From NCBI RefSeq assembly GCF_904849725.1, contig NC_058522.1:228879084-228943083 (forward strand): a stretch of DNA of 64,000 bases, in the 5' to 3' direction. Below, in pieces: positions 22,531 to 34,891 of the stretch. Numbering within the stretch: position 1 is the stretch's first letter; the number at the start of each line of letters is the position of its first letter. The DNA is from Hordeum vulgare subsp. vulgare. Its lineage: Eukaryota > Streptophyta > Magnoliopsida > Poales > Poaceae. Position numbers and translations under genes: made by a program. The notes beneath the pieces were generated by a model. That model was given only the letters and a program-made list of their open reading frames with translations, ran no database searches and was not told the origin of the DNA.

Positions 22531-23794
22531 GGCAAATCATTCTTGAGGGAACACGGGTGTTTCATCTAGTCACTTTCGTCATGTTGGGTTAATTCGCGTT
22601 TGGTACTTTGATAATTTTATATGCGGGTAGACTGGCGCTTGGGTTCTATTCTTACTTGAACAAGCCTCCCACTTATGATTAACCTTCCTGCAAGCATCCA
22701 CGGCTATGAGAAAAGTATTAAGAATAAATTCTAACCATAGCATTAAACATAGGGATCCAAATCAGCCTCTTATGGAGTAGCGCATAAACTGGGTTTAAGG
22801 TTCTCTCACTCTCGCAACACACCATCTAATTACTACTCCACAATGCATTCCCTTCGGACCAAATATGGTGAAGTGTTATATAGTCGATGTTCACATAACA
22901 CCACTAAGGGAGTGACAACATTCACATCATCAAAATATCAAACGATTATCAACGTCACATGAGTACTTGCAACATGACTTCTCCCATGGCCTCAAGAACG
23001 AAAGTAACTAATCATAAGTGATAAGCATGCTCACCATCAGATAGGTATTAAATAGCATATTGGATCTGAACATATGATCTTCCACCAAATAAACAATAAA
23101 GCATCAACTAGAAGATGTAACCAACACTACTAGTGACACCCCAAGTACCAATCTGAGGTTCCGATACAAGATTAAGCACAAGAGATGAAATAGGGTTTTG
23201 AGAGGAGATGGTGTTGATGAAGATGTTCATGAAGATTGGCGTCCCCGATATGAGAGGGTTGTTGGTGAAGATGATGGATTCGTTTTCCCCCTCCGGGAGG
23301 GAAGTTCCTCTGGCGGAATTGCTCCGGAGAAGGGCAAAAGTGCTCTTGCCCAGGTTTAGCCTTGAGATGGCAGAGCTTCGTCCCGGAAGTCCCCACCTCA
23401 TTTTTTTCAGGTTAAAAGAGAATTTATACCAGAAGATGGTCGCTAGAGGTGGTCCAGGGGGGCCACTAACCACCAGGCCGCGCTAGGGGGGCTAGCATGC
23501 CTTGGTGCCTGGTCGGCGCATGCCCACCTCACTTTGGTACTTCTTTGCTCCAGTGTTTTTCATTTATTCCAAAATAAATCTACATAAAATTTCAGCCCAT
23601 TTGGATATGTGCAGAATAGGTATCTTCATCGTAGTTTCTTCAGGTCCAGAATTCCATCTACCAGCATTCTCCCTCTTGTTGTAAACCTCGCATATTATGA
23701 GAGAAAAGGCATTAGAATTACTCCACCAAGTGGTAAAATGCATAAAACCACTAGAAATAACAGTAAAAAAACATGATGCAAAATGGACGTATCA
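22531..23794 (-). repeat. LTR fragment B, same family as the LTR at 55902-57421
   Basis: It aligns by eye with about 56150-57421: GGCGCTTGGGTTCTA, CAAGCCTCCCACTTATGATTAA, GAAGTGTTATATAGTCGATGTTCACAT, and the ending ATGATGCAAAATGGACGTATCA. Its first ~250 bases are absent and presumably lie left of element A, which entered this LTR. The family end ...GTATCA fixes the right edge. No internal region of B is seen, so it may be a solo LTR or one end of an element. Plus-strand frames inside are not genes. Confidence 0.75.
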
Positions 23795-24251
23795 ATGCAC
23801 CGGAAACAACTCACATCTTGGCAAAGGTGCAAATGTCCATTTCGGCCAAAACCAAAGAACTTGATACTGCTAGAGAACTCAATGCTGACCTCATGGTGGA
23901 GTTAACCACCGTCAAGGACACCCTTTAAGTTTTTAGAGGCAAGGAGAAGAGCTTGGCGTGGGATCCTGAGAAGGAGAAGACCAAGCTTGTTAACGTTGTT
24001 AATGCTTTCAACAAGTTGAAGAACAACTGGCAGCTTTGGATCGATCACATCATTGATATTGCAGAGCACCACACCAAGTAAGTGGAGTCCATGGGGATGA
24101 GCAACTAAACCTTCACCGTGAACAACCAGGAGGTCGCTAACGTCAGGTTAACTCTTTTCCTAGAAAAACAAGACCGAGCTACCAAGTTTGCCTTTGAGTA
24201 CCGAAAAATCTGCATGGACATCCTCTTCAACGGGCTTGTGAAGGTAGTATA
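23795..24251 (+). pseudogene. Antisense-ORF remnant of Tat element C, first part
   Basis: One plus-strand frame reads a Lys/Glu-rich, probably coiled-coil protein: SAKTKELDTARELN, EKEKTKLVNVVNAFNKLK, QLWIDHIIDIAEHH, EKQDRATKFAFEYRK. It is interrupted by several TAA codons. It is cut at 24251 by element E and resumes in the same frame at 45245. Because the pol end of C (46152-46333) is on the minus strand, this is an antisense ORF between pol and the 3' LTR, as in element A. Function unknown. Confidence 0.5.
24247..24251. repeat. Target site duplication GTATA (left) of element E
   Basis: Exact copy at 45240-45244, directly outside the two LTR ends. Confidence 0.93.
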
Positions 24252-24916
24252 TGCTACCTCTTGAGCTCGAGTTGGTTTTCCCTTGAAGGGGAAAGGGTGA
24301 TGAAGCAAAGTAGATAAGTATTTCCCTCAGTTTGTTGAGAACCAAGGTATCAATCCAGTAGGAGGAACAACCAAGGCCCCAATAGTAGTACCTACTCAAA
24401 CAATCCAACACTTGCACCCAAAGCTATAAAGGGGTTGTTAGTCCCTTTAGAGTTATTTGCAAGGATGAGATTTTATAGAGATAGATACAAAAGATTGCGG
24501 AAACAAAAGTAAATAAATTGCAGCAATGTATTTTTGGTTTATAGATCTGAAAGTATAATATGGAAAATAGACCCGGGGGCCATAGGTTTCACTAGAGGCT
24601 TCTCTCATAAAGGAAAATAATAAGGTGGGTGAACAAATTACTGTTGAGCAATAGATAGAAAATAAAATAATTATGAATATATCTAAGGTAATGATTATGT
24701 ATATAGGCATCACGTCCGTGTCAAGTAGACCGAAACGATTCTGCATCTACTACTATTATTCCACACGTCAACCGACTTCTGCCTACATCTAGAGTATTTA
24801 GTTCATGAAGAACAGAGTAACGCATTAATCAAGATGACATGATGTAGAGGGATAAACTCAAGCAATATGATGAAAACCCAATCTTTTTATCTTTGATGGC
24901 AACAATACAATATGTG
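24252..24916 (-). repeat. 3' LTR of element E, first part
   Basis: TGCTACCTCTTGAGC start, matching 43678 onward (TGCTACCTCTTCATC). It breaks off at 24916 where the LARD begins and resumes at 36300 without loss: 665 + 897 bases equal the 1562 of the partner LTR. Confidence 0.9.
24912..24916. repeat. Decayed target site duplication (left) of the LARD
   Basis: Reads ATGTG; the right copy at 36295-36299 reads ACGTA. The unoccupied site in the other LTR of element E (near 44351) reads ACGTG, so each copy carries one transition. Confidence 0.75.
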
Positions 24917-27429
24917 TGTAACGCCCAAGATGCAATCCTATCCTTATTTCGGCTCAAAGGCCTCGACAGGGATAGAAGCACATCTCATCGTTTCGCAAGA
25001 ATGGATATCGTTACAAGTACATGTACTCAAGAGAAGAGTGTATGGAATTGGCTTACACTCGCCACAAGCTACATCAGAGTCACATCATTACAATACATAA
25101 ATATCACAAAGAAGAGCAGGGTCCGACTATGGAACATAACATTTATGGAACATAACACCGGTAGCCGAAAATAATGCGGCAAAGGTGGAACAAAACACCA
25201 GGCTAGAAAGCCGAGCCTTCCTCCTTTTACCAAGTATATAGGTGCATTAATTTAAATAGTATCAATATGGTGATATAACAAGGAACCCATGTTAGCACAT
25301 GGAAGCAACTGCACCTGCAAGTAGCAATGCTAACACCTGGTTAAGCAAGCGGTAACATAGCCAATCAGTGGTTTGCTAGGTTGTGAACAGGTTGAAGGTT
25401 TTCATGGCAAAGTTTAGAGGCTGATATTTAACAGGTGGTAGGCAACGAGACATAGGGCTAGAAACGAAATAACTAGCATGGCAATTATAGTAATGGTATA
25501 TAGGGAAATGGTCATCTTGCCTGAGATCCCGCTTCGAAGAAGAACGACTCAGTGAAGCAGACGAAGCGATATAGTCGAATGGGTCCCCATTTTCCGACAC
25601 GCTTGCAGAACTCTATCGAGACGAAGCAAACCAGAAACAAGAATCAACACAGATATTCACCACGGCACATGCACGACAATATGTAATCATCATATGATGC
25701 ATGATCAGCTGAATATATGCAAGACATGGCATGTCAATTCACAACAATCAAATACTACACATTAAGTGAAGTTCAATATGCAACGAGTTGCATATTGACG
25801 AAACTCCACATACGAATTATTTATTTCTATCCCGATTAGGTACACGGAAATATTAAATGTTGGTTAAACATGGCAAGAGGTGAAGCGTAATTAATCTACC
25901 TATCTAGGCATTTTAAATGAGGTCGGAAACAACATATAGCATCTCCAAACTAACCTCATACGTTAAATTAGAATTATGTCCAGATCTGAACTATCACCTT
26001 TTAATAATTTTTAAACAGCAAAATAAATAGGTTCAAGTGATTCTACGCGTCGTTCCAATCAATTTACACATAGAGAACATCTCCAACGGAGCTATGGTTC
26101 AAAAGATATGATCACCGCAAGATATGATGGCATGAATGCAATATGTGTGCAACGACAGTCACAAGTATCCCAAAACATACAAACAACAAGATATTATGAA
26201 CCTACACAAGATTCTAAACAAGTTTCACATATGCAACGACCAAAACGGAGCAACGGTTCAACAAATGCAATGTACACAAGAAATAGTCATAATCTGCCAA
26301 AACAGCAACATGGCATTTTCTACACCCTAAAACAACAAGCTACATTAATCCAAAATGCTCAAACAAGGCATGAGGCAGTAGTAGTCAATATGCACAAAAA
26401 CACCCTACTAAATACAACTAACATGGAAGCATGGATCACTAGGAAAAGAACTCACAAAATGGCAACTCACACACAGTTTCAGACTTAGTGAAAATATCAG
26501 TTTTCGACAGTGTAGTTTCCGATCTGAAGGCATATTGAAAGCAGCAAAACTATATGCTACAGGACACCAAATGACATGAAAACTTACAGCATGCTAGAGA
26601 ATCTTAAGGACTACAAATAACTCCATTGGACCAACCCAAAATAAGTTGTAGATCACTAGCAAAACTCATGGCAAGACAAAAACAAAATATAACAGATTTC
26701 AGACGTAGAAATATTTCAGCATCTCCAAGTCAGCACTATTTCCTAGCATGTTGACAACAAGCGAACAACACCTAAACATGAATTATATTGCAACCAAAAT
26801 TACCAAGGGCTAGTCTACACATCCAAGGGCATATCTCTAGTTCAAAACTAATTCACATTATGCACGGAATAAATCGCACAAAATACACAAGAGGGCAACA
26901 TGGCAAAATATCATGCACGCTAACTTACTCGACAGACAAAACTAAATGCATAGTTAAATTCTATGGATTTTTATACACTGAAATCATATATAATATGTGG
27001 GGTTCAAAAAATAAACTAGAGCCACACGTATATGCAAAAATATGTCCTAAACACGACAAAGCAAACCTATTGACGGTACCTACATGCAAAATAGTGAGAC
27101 ACTATCTAAAATACATAGCAAAGGGTCCCGAACAACATGCACATTTTATCTACGGGGTTGGAACAATCCGGACGCGCACAAAAATAACTATGGGATTATA
27201 ACCCTAATAGGACAGCACACAAATCTAGGCAAACGGCAGGTCAAACTACTTCAAACATGCATGCAAGTTGCAAAATACAATACTACGTGAAAAACTACAC
27301 AAGATACATATATAATACGTCGCGATCCGATGCACGGTTTAAAATCTACGTGCGTTTGAAATATCTACAACTTCCTGAAATTAAATATATTCACAAACCT
27401 AAAAGAAAATATCTAGCGGGCCTAATCTA

Positions 27430-28065
27430 CTAACATGGGCCGAAATAGGGACACGGCGCTGAATAATTAAATACCGCCCGGGGCAAAACATAGGAGGGGC
27501 TGTGGCGCTCACCTTCGCGGGCCGAGACCCGCGAAGGAGGAGGAAGTGCTCGCGGCAGAGGCGGGACTGGGCCGGCTCGCGGCCTACGCGGTGACGAGGT
27601 AGGCCAAGGCGAAGGTGCGGCCAAGCTGGGCCGAGGGAGGGCTTCTGGTGCGGGCCGCCTGCTGGTCCGAGGCGCTGGCGTGGGAGGTCGGCCCACGCGG
27701 TAGCGAGCGAGCGGGCGCACACGCTCATCGTGCTCCTCTGCTCCCGAGCGCACGGAGGCGACGGAACCTGGCGGCGAGGCGAGCTCCGGCCGACTTTCTA
27801 CGGATCTGGCACGGACGGGGCTAGGGCGAGGCAGGTCCAGCCGAGATGGATCTGTTTCCAACGGAGGCGGCTCGAGGCAGCACCGGGGCGAGGAGATCGA
27901 CCAGCGGGCGTAGAGGGCGGCGACTGCATAGGGCGGCGGCGCGGGACTGGGTTCGGCGATGCAGAGCGATTGTGGGACGGGATCCGGCAGAGCAGTGATC
28001 CGGCGGCGAGGTCTGGATTGGGGCTGCAGGAGGGAGGCGCTCCGCTCCTCCATGGTTGCGGCCAT
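27430..28065 (-). CDS. 211-codon ORF in the LARD leader, left LTR copy
   Basis: It opens with ATG at 28065 (MAATMEERSASL) about 180 bases after a TATA box. A second ATG follows in ACCATGG context. The product is Pro/Arg/Ser/Ala-rich and has no domain I know. The right LTR copy (34892-35527) has exactly the same length, start and end with no indel, though only about 70% of residues agree. The region is very GC-rich, so a long frame could be chance, and both strands are open here. I would treat it as a hypothetical leader ORF, not a proven gene. Confidence 0.3.
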   Translation of the reverse strand: MAATMEERSASLLQPQSRPRRRITALPDPVPQSLCIAEPSPAPPPYAVAALYARWSISSPRCCLEPPPLETDPSRLDLPRPSPVRARSVESRPELASPPGSVASVRSGAEEHDERVRPLARYRVGRPPTPAPRTSRRPAPEALPRPSLAAPSPWPTSSPRRPRAGPVPPLPRALPPPSRVSAREGERHSPSYVLPRAVFNYSAPCPYFGPC

Positions 28066-28246
28066 GGATGCAAGGAGGGAGGCGCTCGGGGCGGCTAGAG
28101 GCGAACGGCGGCGCGACCGGGCGCGGGGAGGGCCTGCGATGGGCCTGGCGGTCTTGGTGCACTAAGGAGGTGGGGAGAGTTGAGAGAGAATGTGGCGGCT
28201 ACGGTTTGAGGAGGCACGGGAAACGAGGGGAGAGTTGATTTGCTAT

Positions 28247-28256
28247 CTATTTATAG
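28247..28256 (-). promoter_or_regulatory. TATA box of the LARD, left LTR
   Basis: The minus strand reads CTATAAATAG, at the edge of a GC-rich leader. The same box is at 35718-35727 in the right LTR. Confidence 0.75.
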
Positions 28257-28826
28257 ACACAGGGGCTAGGGTTAGCAGTTTTTCGCCCCGTGTTCAACCG
28301 TGCGTTCAGAATCAAATTGTCTCGCACGCGGGGACGGTCTAGGTGTTCGTGTAGAGTGGCTAGGTGGGGATGAGAGGGAAATGGTGCGGCGCGGCAACGT
28401 GATTTAAAACACCGAAACACGTCCGACGAATAACCGAAGACGGTGCCGCTGCGGTCGACCGTTCGGGTACCAGACGGACTCCGATTGCGACGAAAATTGG
28501 CAGGCAGCCTACCTATATTAAAATAACACCGCGCACCATGTTTCAACCCAATCCAAGAATATTTTATACACACTTTTAAAAACAAGATTTTGACGATGCC
28601 GCGGGCGCGTGCGTGTGTGGTCGGGCTCAAAACGGACAACGTCAAAAAACCGAGAGAACCGGCAACTAATAACGGATGCATGTTTTTCTAAAACCGGCGG
28701 CAACGGAATGGCAATGCAATGATGATGATGTGCATGATGCGATGATGATGCGACAAATAAAAATAATCACACGCCAGCAACGGAAAAAGAGGGAATCTTC
28801 TGGGGCGTCGGTCTCGGGGTGTCACA

Positions 28827-31340
28827 ACTCTCCTACACTACAAGAGGATCTCCACCCGAGATCAAAGAATGAAAGGGGAAGAGGAAGAGAAAGAGCAAGA
28901 GGTAAAACGTAGTTGCTTCTTTGACAAACGAGTGAGACCAACAATCCTAGAAGGTTGCAAAGAGGTGAAGAATGACGTGAGAAACAAGCAAGAATTCACA
29001 CAAAATTTAAGCAGCACTTCAGTAGGAAAAGGGGACAAAAATTGGATTCGATGGAAAGATCTTGAGAAGATACACAACAAACTAACTAAATCGATAAGAA
29101 AGGGAACAATATGATCTTGAAAAGACAAAATGATAGATTGAAGAGAGCAACATCACAAAGCCTCCGTTACAAAGAATAGAAACTAGATCTTGGCAAGAAA
29201 GAACGACGAAGAAAATGAGAACTACTACAACAAGAATCTCGAAGAACACCTCGAGAATGAAGAGATCATGAGCTGCCTATCAAAAACATGAATAAGGCAC
29301 CGGAATAATTGAGAGACGAACGAAGAGACAACAATTGAGAAGAATTTGAGAACGAAAGCTGAAAACTAAGAATGAAGAAATCTTCGGATCAAGAATGAAA
29401 CAAATCTGAAATGTACCAGATAGAAAGAAAGGGATTACTCATGATTGGAACAATTCAAGATGATGCCACAAGGCTGAACTGATGAATCTTCAGGAAAATG
29501 GACCAAAATTTGAGAGAAACGCTCCTTCAGTCTTCCAAGCTGAAAATGATGAGGAGAACCCCACCAAGAATAACTGAGACACTCCTGAATAAAGAAGAAT
29601 GAAAGGTTGAGCCAAAGACGAGAAACAATTCAAATTGATCTTGAAGAAGGAATATGACGGATGAAATTCATACTTACGTCATAGATGAAAAGAATTAGAG
29701 AACTCCAGAAAAGATTAGAAGAGACAAATAAGATCCATGGAACAACCTGTGGGTTATGGGCCAACTCAAAAAAACCATCGTTGAAAAGATTGCTCAGAAA
29801 GAGAGATATTACACCGGTACAAATGAAAACTAGATGAGGTGAGGCCCTTGAAATAATTGAAAGGATTGAAAACAAGAAACTTATGAGATAACTTCAACGC
29901 TCCGGATAGAATAGAGGGAAATGACAACAAGAAGACTTGATGAGAATTTTTTAATATAGGAAAGAATTTAAAGGATGAAAAGGATATGATGAACACAGAT
30001 AACTGAATTGAATTCACACGAAAAGATAACAAGATTGAATAAATATGAACAAGAAGCTCCTGAAAATCTTCACAATGAATCACCGGATAGGACCCGAAAG
30101 AAAAGATAGCAGAAGCAACAATTAAAATAAGACACTTGGATGAAAATTGAATCACTGAAGAAAAGGGGTGGAAGGGCGGGAAAACAAAGACAACTTGGGA
30201 CACATGAGATGAACTCCAGAAGAAATGAGAGATTGGTCTTGCAAAATTGGAGAGGATACAATTCACTTGTAGAGAAGCACACCGGTTGAAAAGAATTGTA
30301 ATGACAACTCGGGTTGACAAGAATTTACAAGAGAATTGATGAAGCAAAAGGATTAGCACTCTCATATGAATATGAGAACACTCGTTAGGAAAGATCTGAA
30401 ATCACCATTTGACATCGAAGCAACTCAAATTAGCATACTCCAACAAAACAAGGATGAGGCTTACGAGACAAGCAAGAACAAATTCATGAGAGAGATTACG
30501 TCCGATATTTTCGTGGATGAGGCTTGCACGGGCTCTATCCTACAGTAGCCATCATGTTAAAGGCAGTGCACGCGACAAATGAAGCATCCCCGAGTGTCGT
30601 AGCAAGCTACAAGGACTCTTTAAGACACAACGAGAACCACTGTAAAACGACCATGAACAAACGAATCCACTAGATGTCAAACCCCAACCTAACATCATGT
30701 ATTTGTTGGAAGATTGTCCTACAAGTAACTACTTGAATTCCCACCTAAGAACTCCCGAAATTTCTGGTCATGCAATCTCGTCCATGGATACAAAGAGTAA
30801 TGTATCACTCAACTCCTATACTAACCCGTCCATTGTATCGCATCCGTCAACACATAACTAGAGATCTCGGAAACTCTTCAATCTCAGATCCTCGTAATCA
30901 CAACGATACTAAGTATGGCGATACAGCTGGATCTATCTCAACCAGTACTGGGGAAGTCGGACTCCTCTCGCCACTAGTAGTATTGAAGCAATTTCGAACA
31001 TCCTTCGTCTTGAGATACTAAGAAATTTGAGTGATAACGATGTGCTCAAGAATCCCTTGGAGCTCAACTACCCGGAAGAAATAAAGACAGACAGGAGGCA
31101 CCAAGACAGAACTTCGTCACATCGACATCATATAGATTCCAAAAATATCAGCGTGATCCTAAAAAAAATTTGAGTGAGAAGAGGAGTAGAATTAAAATTA
31201 TTACGTCAGGATTCCTCACCAGAGCATAGAAGAGGAGAAAAAAGAATGCTACTCTCCGATATACAACTATACTCAAAGCAGTTTTTACTAGACTCAACTC
31301 GGCCAAGATCGATCAATCAAGGGGGCTACTAGGTCGGTAC
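28827..31340 (-). other. Internal domain of the LARD, no coding motif
   Basis: About 2.5 kb. From about 28850 to 30370 the plus strand is strongly purine-rich (GAAGA and AAGAA words), so the element RNA would be pyrimidine-rich. Stop codons are rare in such sequence, which explains long minus-strand frames such as 30365-29766. I find no gag, protease, RT or integrase signature in any frame. Conserved non-coding internal domains are usual in LARDs. Confidence 0.7.
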
Positions 31341-31341
31341 T

Positions 31342-31353
31342 GCTCTGATACCA
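31342..31353 (-). promoter_or_regulatory. Primer binding site of the LARD (initiator tRNA-Met)
   Basis: The minus strand reads TGGTATCAGAGC three bases from the LTR end at 31357. It fixes the element orientation. Confidence 0.9.
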
Positions 31354-34300
31354 GCTTGTAACGCACAAGATGCGATCCTATCCTTATTTTGGCTCGAAGG
31401 CCTCGACAGGGATAGAAGCGTATCTCGTCGTTTCGCAAGAATGGATATCGTTACAAGTACATGTACTCAAGAGAAGAGTGTATGGAATTGGCTTACACTC
31501 GCCACAAGCTACATCAGAGTCACATCAGTACAATACATAAATATCACAAAGAACAGCAGGGTCCGACTATGGACGAAAACAAACGAGAAAAGAACGACGT
31601 CCATCCTTGCTATCGCAGGCTGCCGGCCAGGAACCCATCCTAGATCGATGAAGAAAAATAAACTCCAAATGAACAATCATTGCACTCACATCTTAATATC
31701 CTTTACCTGTACCTGCAATTGGTGTTGTAGTAATCTGTGAGCCATAGGTGACTCAGCAATATCATTTCCAAAGGTATCAAGACTAGCAAAGCTTATGGGT
31801 GAGGTAGGGATAAGTGGTGAGGCTGCAACAAGCGATTAAGCATTTATTTAGTGGCTAACTTACGAGTACAAGAATAAAGAGGGGGATGATATACGCATAG
31901 CGGACGTGAACTACTGATGATCAAATGACCGATCCTAAACACCTACTTACGTCAAACATAACCCCACCGTGTCCTCGATCGGAGAAGGAGCTCACGAAAG
32001 AGACAGTCACGGTTAGGCACTCAGTTGGCAAGTTTTAATTAAGTTGACTTCAAGTTATCTAGAACTGAATGTTGAACAAAGTTTCCACATTGCCACATAA
32101 CTGCGGGCATGGCTTTCCGAAAGATTTCACCCTGCAGGGGTGCTCCAACTAGTCCATCACAAACTACCACACGCTGCGATAGATTGATCTCGATCAGGGA
32201 AACCCGTGACCTCCTCGGGTTCCTATTGGAAAACCTCAACCTCGTGTTAGCTCAAAGCATCCTCGGAATCCCTCGCGCAAGACGCTTGATAAAGGTAAAA
32301 CAAGTCTAGCAAGGCCGCCCAGCATGTCGACGATCCTGATAGAAGCCACATATCTCGTTCTCAGGACACGATGGATTAGCGAAGCCTACGGTGGCCTGAT
32401 AGACATCACCCGAGTTGCCCCGGGTTGGCCCCGCACGGTGCTCTGTTTTAGACCAGCACCATCAGCACTGCCCCCACCCTGTATTATGTAGAATTACTCC
32501 TTGGGTTCATGACGCCCTATGTTTTTCAGTATTAACAGAACTATTATGTTGGGCAAATATAGTACCAATGTTGGGCCTTGCCAGACAAGCTTTATGCTAT
32601 AACGAGAAGCTAGGGGGTCCCCATAACAACCCCAAGCATGTTAGGAGCGCTCATTTATGGAACATAACACCCGCAGCCCAAACTAAGGTGGCAAAGGTGG
32701 AACAAAACACCAGGCTAGAAAGCCGAACCTTCCACCTTTTACCAAGTATATAGGTGCATTAATTTAAATAGCATCAATATGGTGATATAACAAGGAACCC
32801 ATGTTATCACATGGAAGCAACTGCACCTACAACTAGCAACGCTAACACATGGTTAAGCAAGCGGTAACATAGCCAATTAGTGGTTTGCTATGTTGTGAAT
32901 AGGTAGAAGGTTTTCATGGCAATGTTGAGAGGCTGGTAATTAACAGGTGGTAGGCAACGAGACATAGCGATAGAAACGAAACAACTAGCATGGCAATGAT
33001 AGTAATGGTATCTAGGAAAATGTTCATCTTGCCTGAGATCCCGCTTGGAAGAAGAACGACTCCGTGAAGCAAACTAACCGATGTAGTCGAACGGGTCCTC
33101 ACTTTCCGACACGCTTGCGGAACTCTATCGAGACGAAGCAAACCAGAAACAAGAATCAACACAGATATTCACCACGGCACATGCACGACAAGATGCAATC
33201 CACATATGATGCATGATCAGCTGAATATATGCAAGACATGGCATGTCAATTCACAACAATCAAATACTACACATTAAGTGAAGTTCAATATGCAACGAGT
33301 TGCATATTCACGAAACTCCACATATGAATTATTCAGTTCTATCCTGATTAGGTACACGGAAATATTAAATATTGCTTAAACCTGGCAAGAGGTGAAGCGT
33401 AATTAGTCTACCTATCTAGGCATTTTAAATGAGGTCGGAAACGAGATATAGCATCTCCGAACTGACCTCATACGTTAACTTAGAATTATGTCCGGATCTG
33501 AACTATCATGTTTTAATATTTATTAAACAGCAAAATAAATAGGTTCACGTGATTCTATGCGTTGTTACAATCAATTTACACATGGAGAACATCTCCAACA
33601 GAGCTACGGTTCAAAAGATATGGTCACCGCAAGATATGATGGCATGAATGCAATATGTGTGCAAAAACCATCACTAGCATCCCAAAACATACAAACAGCA
33701 AGATATTATGAACATACACAAGATTCTAAACAACTTTCATATATGACACGATCAAAACGGAGCAACGGTTCAACAAATACAATCTACACAAGAAATAGTC
33801 ATAATCTGTCAAAACAGCAACATGGCATTTTCTACACCCTAAAACAACAAGCTACATAAATCCAAAATGCTCAAACAAGGCATGAGGTAGTAGTAGTCAA
33901 GATGCACAAAAACATCCTACTAAATACAACTAGCATGGAAGCGTGGATTACTAGTAAAAGAACTCACAAAATGGCATCTCACGCATAGTTTGAGACTTAG
34001 TGAATATATCAGTTTTTGACAGTGTAGTTTTCGATCTGAAGGCATATTGACAGCAGCAAAACTATGTGTTATAGGGCACTGAATGACATGCAAATTTACA
34101 TCATGCTAGGGAATCTTAAGGACTACAAATAAATCCATTGGAACAACCCCAAAGGAGTTGTAGATCACTAGCAAAAGTCATGGCAAGACAGCAACAAAAT
34201 ATAACAGATTTCAGACATAGAAATATTTCACCATCTCCAAATCAGCACTATTTCCTAGCATGTTGACAACAAGCAAACAACACGTAGTAATGGATTTCTA

Positions 34301-34891
34301 TTGCAACCAAAATTACCAGAGGCTAGTCTACACATCCAAGGGCATATCTCTAGTTCAAAACTAATTCATATCATGCACGGAATAAATCCGACAAAATAGA
34401 CAAGAGGGCAACATGGCAAAATATCATGCACGCTAACTTACTCGAAAGACAAAACTAAATGCATAGTTAAATTCTATGGAATTTTATACCCCGAAAACAT
34501 ATATAATATGTCGGGTTCGAAAAATAAACTAGCGCCACACGTATATGCGAGAATATGTCCTAAACATGACAAAGAAAAATTATTGACAGCACCTACATGC
34601 AAACATTTTATCTACGGGGTTGGAACAATCCGGACATGCACAAAAATAACTATGGGATTATAACCCTAATAGGATAGCTCACAAATCTAGGCAAACGACG
34701 GGTCAAACTACTTCAAACATGCATGCAAGTTGTAAAGTATTATTCTACACAAAAAACTACACAAGATACATATATAATACGTCGCGATCTGATGCACGGT
34801 TTAAAATCTATGGGTGTTTGAAATATCTACAACTTCCTGAAATTAAATATATTCGCAAACCTAAAAGAAAATATCTAGCATGCCTATTCTA

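Larger units (their letters stand above)
24917..28826 (-). repeat. 3' LTR of the LARD, with ~1.1 kb deletion
   Basis: It starts TGTAACGCCCAAG and ends GGGGTGTCACA. It matches 31357-36294 throughout, except that 1078 bases present there (31574-32651) are missing here and replaced by six bases (25134-25139). Many short frames in it are mirrored in the other LTR but none shows a known domain. Confidence 0.92.

Noticed and set aside
22531..23794. Host gene in the plus-strand ORFs near 23200-23480
   Set aside because: The whole interval aligns with the LTR of element G.
26108..27201. ORFs of 126 and 137 codons in the LARD LTR
   Set aside because: AT-rich, Asn/Gln/Lys-rich, broken or shifted in the other LTR copy; no domain.
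27615..28238. Plus-strand and other-frame ORFs opposite the LARD leader ORF
   Set aside because: Same GC-rich block is open in several frames; only the minus-strand frame follows a promoter and has equal length in both LTRs.
29766..30365. 199-codon minus-strand ORF in the LARD internal domain, hydrophobic
   Set aside because: The region is strongly pyrimidine-rich on that strand, so stops are rare and Leu/Phe/Ser abundant; it looks like a by-product of composition.
31342..31353. Possible tRNA gene from the TGGTATCAGAGC match
   Set aside because: It is a primer binding site next to an LTR; no cloverleaf follows.
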